The notes beneath the pieces were generated by a model that was not told where the DNA came from, searched no databases, and worked only from the letters and a program-made list of their open reading frames with translations. Of a stretch of 64,000 nucleotides of DNA, positions 23,493-31,974 are shown piece by piece. Where the stretch lies: assembly GCA_039028895.1 (NCBI GenBank), contig JBCCHF010000030.1, positions 1 through 64,000 of the forward strand, written 5' to 3'. The stretch is from JAHDCJ01 sp039028895 (GTDB lineage Bacteria; Bacteroidota; Bacteroidia; Chitinophagales; Saprospiraceae). Position 1 is the stretch's first letter. Each line of letters starts with the position of its first letter. The position numbers were made by a program, and so were the translations under genes.

Positions 23493-24326
23493 TTAATTTA
23501 ACTGAAACTTCCTGGCATGTTCTTTACTGAACGACCATTGTGGCGTGTCAAGGCGTTCTCCAAAATCAACTCTAAACCAAGGAGAAATATCATTGACACT
23601 TTTCAGGATGTTAAAATTTTCGGCAGGATTAAAACCCTGACCCAACAGCATTATTTTTTCTCCATCAGCAGATTCTGCCATGTCTACAATTAAAACACCA
23701 TGCCCATAACCCGGGGCACCTCCCTGGATATACGCATCTCCAATTTTCACTTCAAGCGGATCGGATTTGTACATATTTTCACTTAAGGACCAGGTGCCGG
23801 CATACATCATGATATCATATAGATACTTCCTGAAATTCTTTCTCGAATCATCGTATTCGGCTTCTTTTATCCATTCAAAAGCATCGCGTCCATTCCTTTT
23901 TACGATCCGTGTTCTCCATCCGTTTTTCCATTTAGACCAGGCTATTTTTTCTTTACAACAGGTATAACTGAAAGCAACTTTATCTGCCTCTCCAATGCTC
24001 CATAAGTACTCGGCTCTCAGCCGAATGATGACATCAATACATTGTTGAAGATTTTTGCCAATAAAATCGAGATCGACTACTGCAGAATGTAGATTTTGAT
24101 TCGATTTTTGCCCTCCATCCCAGGTTCTAACAGGTGAATCTTCGGGCATTAGTGGCAGGTTTTGTAACCAGTGTTCGAATGTGCCAGCTTTCGTCTGAAC
24201 TCTTGAAAAACCAGGTGGACTTTCAATGCAATTGGAAATTGAAAATGCCGGATCATAGTTGTCCATCCACGGATAGGAGTTATGTTGGGTGGCAACCACT
24301 AAAATTAACAGGAGGGTGTATCTCAT
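23493..24326 (-). CDS. DUF4846 family exported protein
   Basis: 277 residues with an N-terminal hydrophobic signal (LLLILVVATQ). The DUF4846 pattern is clear: FEHWLQNLPLMPEDSPV, SAVVDLDFIGKNLQQCIDVI, RLRAEYLWS, then AFSYTCCKEKIAWSKWKNG, IQGGAPGYGHGVLIVDMAE and LLGQGFNPAE. The conserved pair of Gln/Cys and Arg-Ala-Glu residues and the GHGVLI strand resemble a papain/NlpC-like fold, and members are proposed to be envelope cysteine-peptidase-like proteins, but no activity is established. An 11-bp inverted repeat lies 23 bp upstream of its ATG. Confidence 0.8.
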   Translation of the reverse strand: MRYTLLLILVVATQHNSYPWMDNYDPAFSISNCIESPPGFSRVQTKAGTFEHWLQNLPLMPEDSPVRTWDGGQKSNQNLHSAVVDLDFIGKNLQQCIDVIIRLRAEYLWSIGEADKVAFSYTCCKEKIAWSKWKNGWRTRIVKRNGRDAFEWIKEAEYDDSRKNFRKYLYDIMMYAGTWSLSENMYKSDPLEVKIGDAYIQGGAPGYGHGVLIVDMAESADGEKIMLLGQGFNPAENFNILKSVNDISPWFRVDFGERLDTPQWSFSKEHARKFQLN

Positions 24327-24348
24327 TTGAATTGAAGCTTATCGTAAA

Positions 24349-24375
24349 ATCTATTTCATGTTTAATGAAATAGAT
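24349..24375. promoter_or_regulatory. 11-bp inverted repeat upstream of the DUF4846 gene
   Basis: ATCTATTTCAT-gttta-ATGAAATAGAT, perfect arms. It lies between the terminator of the upstream gene and the ATG at 24326, so it falls in the DUF4846 promoter or leader. AT-rich arms suit a dimeric repressor. Confidence 0.55.
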
Positions 24376-24419
24376 GCAGTTTTTGTGACCAGTGGCGTGC
24401 AATGCTAAAAGTTTTACAT

Positions 24420-24450
24420 AAAAAAAGCCCCAGCGAAATGGCCGGGGCTA
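24420..24450 (-). terminator. Rho-independent terminator of the persulfide dioxygenase-like gene
   Basis: On the minus strand AGCCCCgGC-catttc-GCtGGGGCT followed by seven T. It begins 29 bp after the stop codon at 24479. The strongest terminator in the window. Confidence 0.9.
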
Positions 24451-24478
24451 AATTCATTGCCTGGGTTATGTTTGTTTC

Positions 24479-25891
24479 TTAAAGCATAGTGGTCGGACAA
24501 ACGTAGTCAGAAGCTTCAAACTGGTTGTCGGCTTTAATAGCCTTGAAGCCACCCATCACATCAACTAAATTGCGATACCCTCTTGATTGGAGAATGGAGA
24601 TAAAAGCAACAGAGCGATAACCACTTGCACAATGTACAAAGTACTTTCTTTCGTCTACTATTTTCTTCATACTTTCATTGACATAATCTAGCGGGGCATT
24701 AATTGCTCCAATAACATTCTCGCTATTATATTCGCTGGCTTTTCGAACATCGACAATCGCAGGATTTTCTAATGCTGCCAATTCATCTACAGAAATGGAC
24801 GCTATGTTGTCTACTTCCTTTCCTGCATTTTTCCAGGCATCAAAACCGCCTTTCAGGTAACCTTTGGCATTGTCGTATCCAACCCTTGCCAATCGAGTTA
24901 TGACTTCTTTAACGCGGTCTTCATCGGCCACGATGAGTAATTCTTGTTGTATATCAGGGACCAAGGTGCCAACCCAGGTCGCGAAGCTTCCGTCAATACC
25001 AATAAAAATTGAATTTGGTATGAATCCGGTCCTAAAATCATCTTTTGATCTTGTGTCGATAATCAAGGCATCTATTTCATTGGCGACGAGTTCAAATTCT
25101 TCCACAGTTAACGCCTGAGTCCCTTGTTCCAATACCTTGTCAAGACTTTCATAACCCTTGATGTTCAATAATACATTTTGAGGAAAATACCCTGGAGGCG
25201 GCATGAGGCCATCTAATAACTCATCTACAAATTCCTGCTCTTTCATGTCGGGTCTAAGTGCATAATTGGTAACTTTTTGGTTGCCCAGGGTGTCTGTTGT
25301 CTCACTGCTCATGTTTTTACCACATGCTGATCCTGCGCCATGCCCGGGATACACAATCATGTCATCTGGCAAAGGCATAATCTTATTGCGTAAGGACGCA
25401 AATAGCAAACGGGCCAGTTTGTCTTGTGTCAGATCTGCAATAACTTTCTGGGCCAAATCAGGCCGACCAACATCCCCTATAAACAGGGTGTCGCCTGTAA
25501 ATAATCCTTTTTCCTTACCTGTTTCATCTCTTAACAGGAAACAGCTGCTTTCCATGGTGTGCCCAGGCGTGTGCAGGACTTCAAAAGTTATATTACCAAC
25601 CTTGAAAATTTGACCATCCTCAGCGACTATCTTTTCAAAGCCAGTTTCCATTGAGGTAGGACCGTAGACAATCTTTGCCCCGGTTTTATTGGCAAGGTCA
25701 ATGTGCCCTGATACAAAGTCAGCATGGAAGTGGGTTTCAAAAATGTATTTGATCTTTGCCCCGTTTTTTGCTGCCCTTTCAAGATAGGGCTGTGTTTCTC
25801 TGAGCGGGTCAATGATTACAGCTTCACCATTCGATTCGATATAGTACGTTGCTTCTGCTAAACACCCGGTATATATTTGTTCTACGATCAT
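24479..25891 (-). CDS. MBL-fold persulfide dioxygenase fused to two rhodanese domains (CstB-like)
   Basis: 470 residues. MBL domain 1-240: THFHADFVSGH (H54, H56, D58, H63), LHTPGHT and YPGHG bind a single Fe(II) as in ETHE1/CstB persulfide dioxygenases. First rhodanese domain (about 265-355) has lost its cysteine (IVADEDR). Second rhodanese domain (370-470) keeps the catalytic Cys421 (HCASGYRS). It oxidises glutathione- or low-molecular-weight persulfide to sulfite and transfers sulfane sulfur, detoxifying sulfide. It is a single-gene unit: promoter-like sequence upstream, terminator downstream. No sulfide:quinone reductase or CstR-type regulator is adjacent. Confidence 0.9.
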   Translation of the reverse strand: MIVEQIYTGCLAEATYYIESNGEAVIIDPLRETQPYLERAAKNGAKIKYIFETHFHADFVSGHIDLANKTGAKIVYGPTSMETGFEKIVAEDGQIFKVGNITFEVLHTPGHTMESSCFLLRDETGKEKGLFTGDTLFIGDVGRPDLAQKVIADLTQDKLARLLFASLRNKIMPLPDDMIVYPGHGAGSACGKNMSSETTDTLGNQKVTNYALRPDMKEQEFVDELLDGLMPPPGYFPQNVLLNIKGYESLDKVLEQGTQALTVEEFELVANEIDALIIDTRSKDDFRTGFIPNSIFIGIDGSFATWVGTLVPDIQQELLIVADEDRVKEVITRLARVGYDNAKGYLKGGFDAWKNAGKEVDNIASISVDELAALENPAIVDVRKASEYNSENVIGAINAPLDYVNESMKKIVDERKYFVHCASGYRSVAFISILQSRGYRNLVDVMGGFKAIKADNQFEASDYVCPTTML

Positions 25892-25921
25892 GTTAATTGA
25901 TTTTAGTGATTAACGATGACT

Positions 25922-25929
25922 CAAAGATA
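25922..25929 (-). promoter_or_regulatory. Bacteroidota-type -7 element before the persulfide dioxygenase gene
   Basis: Minus-strand TATCTTTG (plus strand CAAAGATA) 31 bp before the ATG at 25891, an exact match to TAnnTTTG. The -33 region is poor in TTG, so it may need an activator. Confidence 0.55.
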
Positions 25930-25999
25930 TAGGGGCTCGTTCTATGACTTTGTGATAATTGTTACAGAAGACTATTTACACAAGAATTCGCAGCTGTCT

Positions 26000-26168
26000 T
26001 TATGATTTTAAACTCTGGTAACCTTGATAAGCAATGCCTGCACTGGCAATTGAACCGAAGATCCCGATAAACCAACTATCTCCAAACATTAAGATAATAC
26101 CTGCAATGAGGCCTAAAATTCCAATACCCAGGCCAAGGTAGGCCGCGTTTTTATTTTTTTTCTGTCAT
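26000..26168 (-). pseudogene. two-helix small membrane gene with a frameshift in an A8 tract
   Basis: From ATG at 26168 the frame stops after five codons (MTEKK, TAA). If one A is removed from the A8 run (T8 on plus, 26154-26161) the frame continues as NKNAAYLGLGIGILGLIAG then IILMFGDSWFIGIFGS and IASAGIAYQGYQSLKS: two Gly-rich membrane helices, about 55 residues in all. The continuous second frame with natural stop at 26002-26000 supports a real gene. It is 18 bp after the cupin gene. Sequencing error, recent mutation and tract-length switching are all possible. Confidence 0.6.
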
Positions 26169-26186
26169 GTAGTTACGATTGATAAG

Positions 26187-26558
26187 TTATTCTCTGTTAA
26201 CCAAGTCCAATGAAAAAGCAGGAACACAAAATGAAACATATTCAACTTCCTCTTCAAATGGGTTAGCATATTGTACTCTGCAATCTTTTTTTATCAGGAT
26301 GGATTCTCCTGCGCCGATTGTCACCTCTTCAGTTTCGTCAATGATAATTCTCTTTCTTCCCCTGATGACAAAAGTTACCTCGTCAAATTCCGGTTTCTGA
26401 TAGGGTTCTGACCATCCGGGGGGTGCAATCATGTGTGCTATGCTGTATTTGCTTTCGGCGGTACTTGCCAGCCCAAAATGTTCCTTGATCACCTTCCCGT
26501 CATCTGTTGGAACCACGAAAGGATTGGTTTGTTTGATGTATTTCATTTCTGGATACAT
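26187..26558 (-). CDS. cupin-domain protein
   Basis: 123 residues, a single small beta-barrel. The two cupin motifs are seen at YSIAHMIAPPGWSEPYQKPEFDEVTFVIRG interrupted here at the middle as APPGW...E (motif 1, metal ligands reduced: no HxH) and IGAGESILIKK...VQYANP (motif 2). The loss of the usual two histidines suggests either a different metal set or a non-metal, ligand-binding role. The organisation AEC transporter, cupin, small membrane protein, with gaps of 31 and 18 bp, suggests one transcript. Metabolite binding related to the transported acid is an inference. Confidence 0.7.
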   Translation of the reverse strand: MYPEMKYIKQTNPFVVPTDDGKVIKEHFGLASTAESKYSIAHMIAPPGWSEPYQKPEFDEVTFVIRGRKRIIIDETEEVTIGAGESILIKKDCRVQYANPFEEEVEYVSFCVPAFSLDLVNRE

Positions 26559-26589
26559 TTTTTGTTAAAAATTAGTCTTCATCCAGCCT

Positions 26590-27507
26590 TTAAAGGAACT
26601 GGTACAAGACGGATAAAGTGAAGAAAGAAACTATGATTCCCATAGCTACCATCATCGCTCCGAGCTTTGGGGCCAGTCCGGCCAGCATAGCCAATGCCCA
26701 GGCACTGATTTGGGGAGGCATGCCTGCTTCAAAAACCGCCACTTTTGAGGCAGCACTATCTATGCCCAAAGCCTTGATCAGCATCAATGCAAATACAGGG
26801 GCAAGGACTAATTTAATGCCGAGACCAATTGCCATCGGATTAATCTCTTCACGTTTTATGGTAAATTCGATTTTTAATCCTACAGCGATGATCACCAGTG
26901 GTACCAGAGTAGCTGCCAGTGATTCAAATATAAAATTCAATTCAGTAGGTATGGGCCAGGAGGCGATGATGAACGCTGTGATCAAAGCCAATAATGGTGG
27001 AAACGTAAATACCTTTTTGGCAATGACCTTGATTTGTTCTTTCACAGATTCATTGACGATATCTTCTTTATCAGAATAGATGGCAATAATGATAGTGCCA
27101 TAGGTCGCAAGCGCTAAAAAGGTCCCTAGTTGGTCATACAACAAGGCATAGGAAATATGGTCGCTGCCAAAAAAGGACTCGACCATAGGAATTCCGAAAA
27201 AGGAAGTATTCCCCAATGGAACAAGCAAAAGCAGCGCACCCGTTATCTGCCTTGACCACTTAAATATTTTAGAAAATACAAGAACGATAATAGCAGAAAA
27301 AATAACCATTACCCAGGGTAGAAGGGCAGGGACGAGGATGTCAGCAGAAACTTCTAACTCCGGAATTTTTACCAAAATCAGCGCAGGTAAAGAAATGTAA
27401 ATCACAAAGGAGGTGAGAATCTGTGCTGAATCGTCGGGGAATGCTGGTAACCGTTTTATGGCTATTCCGATAAGGAGTAAAGCTAAAATGAAGACTATGT
27501 TATCCAT
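26590..27507 (-). CDS. AEC (auxin efflux carrier) family transporter
   Basis: 305 residues, about ten transmembrane helices in two repeated halves. The N-terminal LALLLIGIAIKRLPAFPDD and the helix TSFVIYISLPALILVKI (with helix-breaking Pro) are typical; the crossover region around residues 105-125 (PLGNTSFFGIPMVESFFG) carries the conserved N-T-x-F-x-G-x-P of the family, and the second half has FEAGMPPQISAWALA. AEC proteins export malate-like or other organic acids and weak acids. The 26-bp gap from the GNAT gene and 31 bp to the cupin gene suggest an operon. Confidence 0.9.
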   Translation of the reverse strand: MDNIVFILALLLIGIAIKRLPAFPDDSAQILTSFVIYISLPALILVKIPELEVSADILVPALLPWVMVIFSAIIVLVFSKIFKWSRQITGALLLLVPLGNTSFFGIPMVESFFGSDHISYALLYDQLGTFLALATYGTIIIAIYSDKEDIVNESVKEQIKVIAKKVFTFPPLLALITAFIIASWPIPTELNFIFESLAATLVPLVIIAVGLKIEFTIKREEINPMAIGLGIKLVLAPVFALMLIKALGIDSAASKVAVFEAGMPPQISAWALAMLAGLAPKLGAMMVAMGIIVSFFTLSVLYQFL

Positions 27508-27532
27508 GCATGCTGTTAATTCATAATGAGCG

Positions 27533-27994
27533 CTAGAAATCTCTTTCCATCACCAGTACATCTTGCCCATTATTAAAGACCTGTTCGATAGGTTGCCATC
27601 CGAGGCGGGCATATAATCCGCCATCCAGTCGAATTGTTTGAAGGTAAAGTTTTTTCACGCCAAGTGTTTTGGCAAGCGCAATTATTTTTCCGATCATCTG
27701 CACCGCGATATTTTTTCCCCGATGTGCAGGTGAAACATATACTCCGCCCAGCCAATGCTCTTTTTCAGGATACATATCCATTTCGCGGAATTTTAATTGA
27801 GCGACTCCCAATAACTCAGCTCCATCAGTGGCCACGATGATAAGAGGGATTTTGTCCTTGTTCAGATACAACTTCACATTCTCAATTTCTTTGGTGAGGT
27901 TGTTGTCTGTCATTCGGTTTCCCCACTCATCGAAATACCACTGGGCGATGGTGTTGATAAAGTCTGGCCGATCAGCAAGGTATTCGAGTGTCAT
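27533..27994 (-). CDS. GNAT family N-acetyltransferase
   Basis: 153 residues. The acetyl-CoA-binding motif A is HWLGGVYVSPAHRGKNIAVQ (R/Q-x-x-G-x-G/A variant: HRGKNIA), with KLYLQTIRLDGGLYARLGWQ as motif B ending in the typical YxxxGW. The conserved Glu/Asp base is not obvious. Substrate unknown; the small size and free-standing fold are as in many amino-group acetylators. Upstream of the AEC transporter gene in the same direction. Confidence 0.85.
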   Translation of the reverse strand: MTLEYLADRPDFINTIAQWYFDEWGNRMTDNNLTKEIENVKLYLNKDKIPLIIVATDGAELLGVAQLKFREMDMYPEKEHWLGGVYVSPAHRGKNIAVQMIGKIIALAKTLGVKKLYLQTIRLDGGLYARLGWQPIEQVFNNGQDVLVMERDF

Positions 27995-28091
27995 TACAGC
28001 AAGTTAGGTTAATAATTTGAATGAATGGATTCTCTTGCATTTTGATTGGCAGTGTCAGAACTGTTGCAAGCAAAGAAAGAGATGGCTACAC

Positions 28092-28952
28092 CTAATACAC
28101 TTTTATTTTTCCATTGGTTCGGACGTAAATTACAGCGTCTTCGGTTTGTCCATTGGTAACCGCATGAATGGATTTTCCTTCAGACCCAAAATAACTTGCA
28201 GGATCTAATTGGTGTAGTTGGCTATCCGGCATTTGATAGCTGACCAATCCCTCAATGATTATGGCATGGCAAATTGATCCGTCGCTATGCAGCTCTTCTT
28301 TAGAACCAGGAGGCATTTTTATAAATAGTCCTCTCAACTGCGTTTCGTCTTTTCTTTCCCAAAGGAAACTGACTTCGGCATCAGAGCTGGATTCAACCCA
28401 ATCTGTTTCAGAGGCGTTGAGCCAAATGATATTTGATTTGTCAATATTAACAGGGCGTTCACCATTGTCAAATGCCTCGCTTGTAGGCTTTACCAGGTAT
28501 GGCCCACTGTCGATTTCAACATAGGCCATATTTTCTTCCCCTTTTGCTGATGTGATATGCGACTCTCCCATGGGTTGCGTCCAAAATGAACCTGGTGGCA
28601 TCCACATGTTTTCGGCATCGGGGTCATCATTGTGGATTAAACCCTTAATCACCACGGCCCGATAAGTAACATTGTGAATGTGCGGGGGAGAGGAGAACCC
28701 ATCAACAAATTTGGCCAGAAAGCCGGTAGCAACCTGTCCCTTTCTGTCACCCCATACGGTGCCTGCTTGCGGACTTTTGTCACCGCGTGCCGGATTGAGT
28801 TGTTCCCAATCTATTTCAGAACTTAATTTTACTTTGTTGGTCGGATTTTCAATCTGTATGCTGTTGTCTGTTTCCCCTTTTTGCTCGGTATTTGAACAAG
28901 AAAAAAAGATAAACGAAATGAAGAGGACTGTCAGTATTTTTAGTTTGATCAT
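28092..28952 (-). CDS. DUF4437 cupin-like lipoprotein
   Basis: 286 residues, lipobox at IFFSC (Cys19). A bicupin: the first half has FSSPPHIHNVTYRAVVIKG (HxH-type metal ligands) and WMPPGSFWTQPMGESH; the second half has MPPGSKEELHSDGSICHAII and DPASYFGSEGKSIHAV. The pair of HxH/H motifs in each barrel matches DUF4437. Such lipoproteins probably bind or convert a small metabolite in the envelope; function not known. It overlaps no neighbour but lies in the minus-strand series upstream of the GNAT gene (97 bp). Confidence 0.75.
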   Translation of the reverse strand: MIKLKILTVLFISFIFFSCSNTEQKGETDNSIQIENPTNKVKLSSEIDWEQLNPARGDKSPQAGTVWGDRKGQVATGFLAKFVDGFSSPPHIHNVTYRAVVIKGLIHNDDPDAENMWMPPGSFWTQPMGESHITSAKGEENMAYVEIDSGPYLVKPTSEAFDNGERPVNIDKSNIIWLNASETDWVESSSDAEVSFLWERKDETQLRGLFIKMPPGSKEELHSDGSICHAIIIEGLVSYQMPDSQLHQLDPASYFGSEGKSIHAVTNGQTEDAVIYVRTNGKIKVY

Positions 28953-28983
28953 TAGCTTGGTTGACTGTTTAATTATTTGTTAT

Positions 28984-29769
28984 TCAAGATTCTATATAAT
29001 TTTTTATCAGTATATATTCATAAATGCCCTTCAGATAATAAGCATTAGACACCAGATTTTTGGAAAGTCGATCCCGATATTTGTGAGACGATTTCGAAGA
29101 GGTTCTTGACAGACGGTTAGTGTAATCACTCGAATGGCTACTGTAGTTTACCAGTTTGTCATCCTTGAAGTAGAAGAAGAATTCTTCGATTTTATGGTCA
29201 ATAGTTTCCCATCCCGTTCGTGCCGGGATGTCATTACTTCTTCTTGAATAGACCAGTTTATCATTTTTGAAATAGTGAATTTCCTTTATTGGTCCATCGC
29301 TACCATTTCCACCGCGTGATTCAATGAAAATGATGTTTTGATTATGATCAACGAAAACTCTTTGATAATGATCTATTCCAGGCGAAGCGCCTATCAGGTA
29401 ATCATTTAAATATTGATAAGGAAAGGTAGCTTCAATGTTTAAATCCGATGATTCTGCCCTTAATAATGCCCGTTTTTCTTCTTCCAAAATGCCAACGTAA
29501 GTTTCTACCGTTGCCCATTCGTCATTATAAAGTACGATGGTGTCTGCATCAGGAATGGCGTCTGCTGCTTTTAACTTTTTTGCCACATCCTGTTTTAGCG
29601 CTGCAAGAATAGACTTCGGTATATCAAAAGCTTTATCATTTCCTTTTATAAGAATGGCTAATTCATCGTGTGCTTTTATAGCATTGAATCGTTTATACTT
29701 TCTCTGGTCATTACATCCAACGAGGAAGGCTAGGATGGAAAAGCAAATTAAGAAATGTGGCCAACGCAT
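28984..29769 (-). CDS. hypothetical lipoprotein
   Basis: 261 residues with lipobox AFLVGC (Cys19). Contents: helical N-terminal part (AHDELAILIKGNDKAFDIP, ILAALKQDVAKKLKAADAI), then strands with YNDEWATVETYVGILEEEK and a beta region IIFIESRGGNGSDGPIKEI and KNDKLVYSRRSNDI, resembling peptide sequences with MORN-like YFKxDKLV repeats (three copies: YFKNDKLVYS, YFKDDKLVNYS and, loosely, YNDEW). C-terminus is basic. No catalytic motif or family recognised; envelope location is the only inference. Confidence 0.6.
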   Translation of the reverse strand: MRWPHFLICFSILAFLVGCNDQRKYKRFNAIKAHDELAILIKGNDKAFDIPKSILAALKQDVAKKLKAADAIPDADTIVLYNDEWATVETYVGILEEEKRALLRAESSDLNIEATFPYQYLNDYLIGASPGIDHYQRVFVDHNQNIIFIESRGGNGSDGPIKEIHYFKNDKLVYSRRSNDIPARTGWETIDHKIEEFFFYFKDDKLVNYSSHSSDYTNRLSRTSSKSSHKYRDRLSKNLVSNAYYLKGIYEYILIKNYIES

Positions 29770-29888
29770 ATTGGAGAAAATTTGATTTCCTGAGATTGGG
29801 TAACAAGATACTCAGAACCCTATTCAAATTTTTGCTTTTCAAGCAGATACACCGACATTTATTATTTCGTTAACACGTTCTTATAATA

Positions 29889-30764
29889 TCATTTAGATTC
29901 CCCTGGCTCTTGATCCAGCATGGCATCAAAGTAGTTGATTGCATTCGACTCCTCTTTAAGGTTGTAGGGGTAGTTCAGTGAATGTGCAATGGTTTTGGCA
30001 AAGCGACTGAAAAGATCCATCATCATTTTCTGCCCCCTGATAATCTCTCCTGACTTTTGATTTGGATAGGTTTGGAGAATTTTTTCGTATTCGGATGTCT
30101 GGATATATTTTTGAATAAATTTTAGGCCTTTACCAGCGGATACCGAAAAGTTGGTTTCTACCCCGACATAGATCTCAATGAGCCTATTAAACATTTTCCT
30201 TACCGGAATGTCCATTATTTCTTTGGCGTGGATGATCTCTTCTCTCATTATTGCTTTTGCCACATAAGGGCTTACCCACCAAAACTCATTACAGATGTCG
30301 AGGAATTCTTTTTCAGAGGGTTTTCTGATGAGATAATCGCTGTCTCCTGCTCGCGGAATATCATTGAATAAATTATCCTTGTCCAGCCATACTTTGGTCA
30401 GACTGTCATATTCGAAAGATTCCGCCAATTTGTTTTTGGGAAACAAGGTCAGGTCTATTCGATGCCAATCACTGAAAACCATTAGGTAGGTGAAGCTGTC
30501 TGGGTGGCTTTCATCGTCGAGGGTCATTTCACCGGGCAATTGCCATAAAGCTATTTCACCAAAACAATCGGTCCAGCTATGGTCAGCAGTGAAGGTTTCC
30601 AATTCGTTGACAATAAAAACAAGGTCGAAGTCCTGGTATCGATCAGGCTTAATGTTGTCATTGGCTCTTGAACCATTTAGAAGTACGGCCCTTATGCGAT
30701 TATCTGTGTTAGCTTTGCCCAGAATCAGTTGTTTTATTGCTTCTGCACTTCTTATTTGCGACAT
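29889..30764 (-). CDS. aminoglycoside 6-adenylyltransferase-like nucleotidyltransferase (ANT(6) family)
   Basis: 291 residues, the size of ANT(6)/AadE enzymes. The nucleotidyltransferase signature GSRANDNIKPDRYQDFDLVF gives G31-S32 and D45-x-D47, the metal-binding pair; the C-terminal helical half contains the family landmarks EFWWVSPYVAKAIMREEIIHAKEIMD and AGKGLKFIQKY in shortened form. ANT(6) enzymes adenylylate streptomycin. Chromosomal Bacteroidota homologues are common and have not been shown to give resistance, so this is a family assignment only. It follows a DinB-family gene with a 3-bp gap (ATG at 30764, stop 30768), so they are cotranscribed. Confidence 0.8.
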   Translation of the reverse strand: MSQIRSAEAIKQLILGKANTDNRIRAVLLNGSRANDNIKPDRYQDFDLVFIVNELETFTADHSWTDCFGEIALWQLPGEMTLDDESHPDSFTYLMVFSDWHRIDLTLFPKNKLAESFEYDSLTKVWLDKDNLFNDIPRAGDSDYLIRKPSEKEFLDICNEFWWVSPYVAKAIMREEIIHAKEIMDIPVRKMFNRLIEIYVGVETNFSVSAGKGLKFIQKYIQTSEYEKILQTYPNQKSGEIIRGQKMMMDLFSRFAKTIAHSLNYPYNLKEESNAINYFDAMLDQEPGESK

Positions 30765-30767
30765 GCG

Positions 30768-31346
30768 TTAAGTACTTTGTGTGAAGGTCTCATCAACTTC
30801 AAGTTTATCCATTACCCGCTTCGCCTGGTTGATATGACGTTCATTATGGTGAACCAAAAATCTCAAAGTATCTCCGAGTCTTAGTCTGACAAATCGTGTC
30901 AGAGAGATTGCTGTTTTTATTGTATTCAGGTTAGCGGTTTTACTTTGGTCCATGAGAATAATCAGCGTTTCCAGTTGTTTGACGAACTGGTCAATTACAT
31001 TGGACTTCAGGGTTGACCCTGTAGTATCCATTTCCCTGGGGGCTTTCATTTTTTTTGGATTATCTGCTCTTACTAATTTAACAAAATAGGTTCCTAAAAA
31101 GCCACTCCTGAAAATTCTGTCTTTTGAAATAGGCGTTGATTTTAAAAGCTGATCTTCAATTTCCGGAAGGTAAAATCTGCCATAACGATTCAAGTGTTCG
31201 ATACACTCCAGGATACTCCATGTGTTGTGATCTGGTTTGAAGTTTAAGGCTTCATAGGGTAAGTGCTTAAATGTCTTGGTGGTCGCCAAAACTTGTTGGC
31301 TTAAAGCAATGAGGTCGTTGATTAGTTGGCTTTGCTCAATTTTCAT
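30768..31346 (-). CDS. DinB-family four-helix-bundle protein
   Basis: 192 residues from the ATG at 31346 (a further in-frame start exists at 31364). A four-helix bundle with LNFKPDHNTWSILECIEHLN, a late ARLTRFVRLRLGD-like helix and FLVHHNERHINQAKRVMD: the His near Trp-Ser-Ile (H46 region) and the HHNERH pair (about 175-180) form the three-His metal site of DinB/YfiT proteins. Such proteins are metal-dependent thiol transferases or hydrolases (bacillithiol/mycothiol type S-transferases) or remain uncharacterised. It is the first of a two-gene operon with the ANT(6)-like gene. Confidence 0.8.
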   Translation of the reverse strand: MKIEQSQLINDLIALSQQVLATTKTFKHLPYEALNFKPDHNTWSILECIEHLNRYGRFYLPEIEDQLLKSTPISKDRIFRSGFLGTYFVKLVRADNPKKMKAPREMDTTGSTLKSNVIDQFVKQLETLIILMDQSKTANLNTIKTAISLTRFVRLRLGDTLRFLVHHNERHINQAKRVMDKLEVDETFTQST

Positions 31347-31401
31347 TTTTTCGTTTTGATGCAAAGTTGCGGGTAAGCGATAATCTAAACATTGACGAAA
31401 G

Positions 31402-31953
31402 TCAAGAATTTCGGATTCTACTCAGTGTCTCAGGGTTCATTCTCAGGTAGGAGGCGATATATTTTAACGGAACATGCTTGAAAAGGTCAGGACTCCTTTT
31501 GAGTACTCTTTCCAATCGTTGGGTCGGTGAGGAAACCATGAGATCGATTTCCCGATCTATTTGATGAATTAACACAGTTTCCAGGAATTTGCTGTACTGG
31601 GTAACACTTTGATAGTTTTTCGTAATAACGGACATTAAAAGGGCTTTTGGAATGCGCTTCACATAGGTTTTCCTTATGGCTTCGATGTAAAATTCAGAGG
31701 GGCTGCCATTCAAAAAAGAGGACAAGGAATTGATTAAAGATCCATCATAGCCGAATCGGATTATTCTTTCTTCGAATTCGGTTAAATAATACAGCTTAAC
31801 AGCGCCTTTTTCGATAAAATAAAGATGATGCTCAACCTGGCCTTCCTGTAGTAAGAAATCACCTCTGCTGTAGACGCGTTGGTCGTTCTCTTTTTCAAAC
31901 AGGCTCAGTACCTTTTGGGTAAAAGCCTGGTCGCTGATTTCTTTTTTTATCAT
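31402..31953 (-). CDS. Crp/Fnr family transcriptional regulator
   Basis: 183 residues. The cNMP-binding barrel (about 25-115) has VYSRGDFLLQEGQVEHHLYF and YIEKGAVKLYYLTEFEERIIR, then a C-terminal helical segment ending KHVPLKYIASYLRMNPETLSRIR, a short helix-turn-helix characteristic of Bacteroidota Crp-type activators that do not bind cAMP. It is the last gene of a minus-strand set with the SGNH/MBOAT pair (21-bp gap), so it may be induced together with or control O-acylation genes (inference). Confidence 0.85.
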   Translation of the reverse strand: MIKKEISDQAFTQKVLSLFEKENDQRVYSRGDFLLQEGQVEHHLYFIEKGAVKLYYLTEFEERIIRFGYDGSLINSLSSFLNGSPSEFYIEAIRKTYVKRIPKALLMSVITKNYQSVTQYSKFLETVLIHQIDREIDLMVSSPTQRLERVLKRSPDLFKHVPLKYIASYLRMNPETLSRIRNS

Positions 31954-31974
31954 TATAAAATTTTTAGACGTGAA

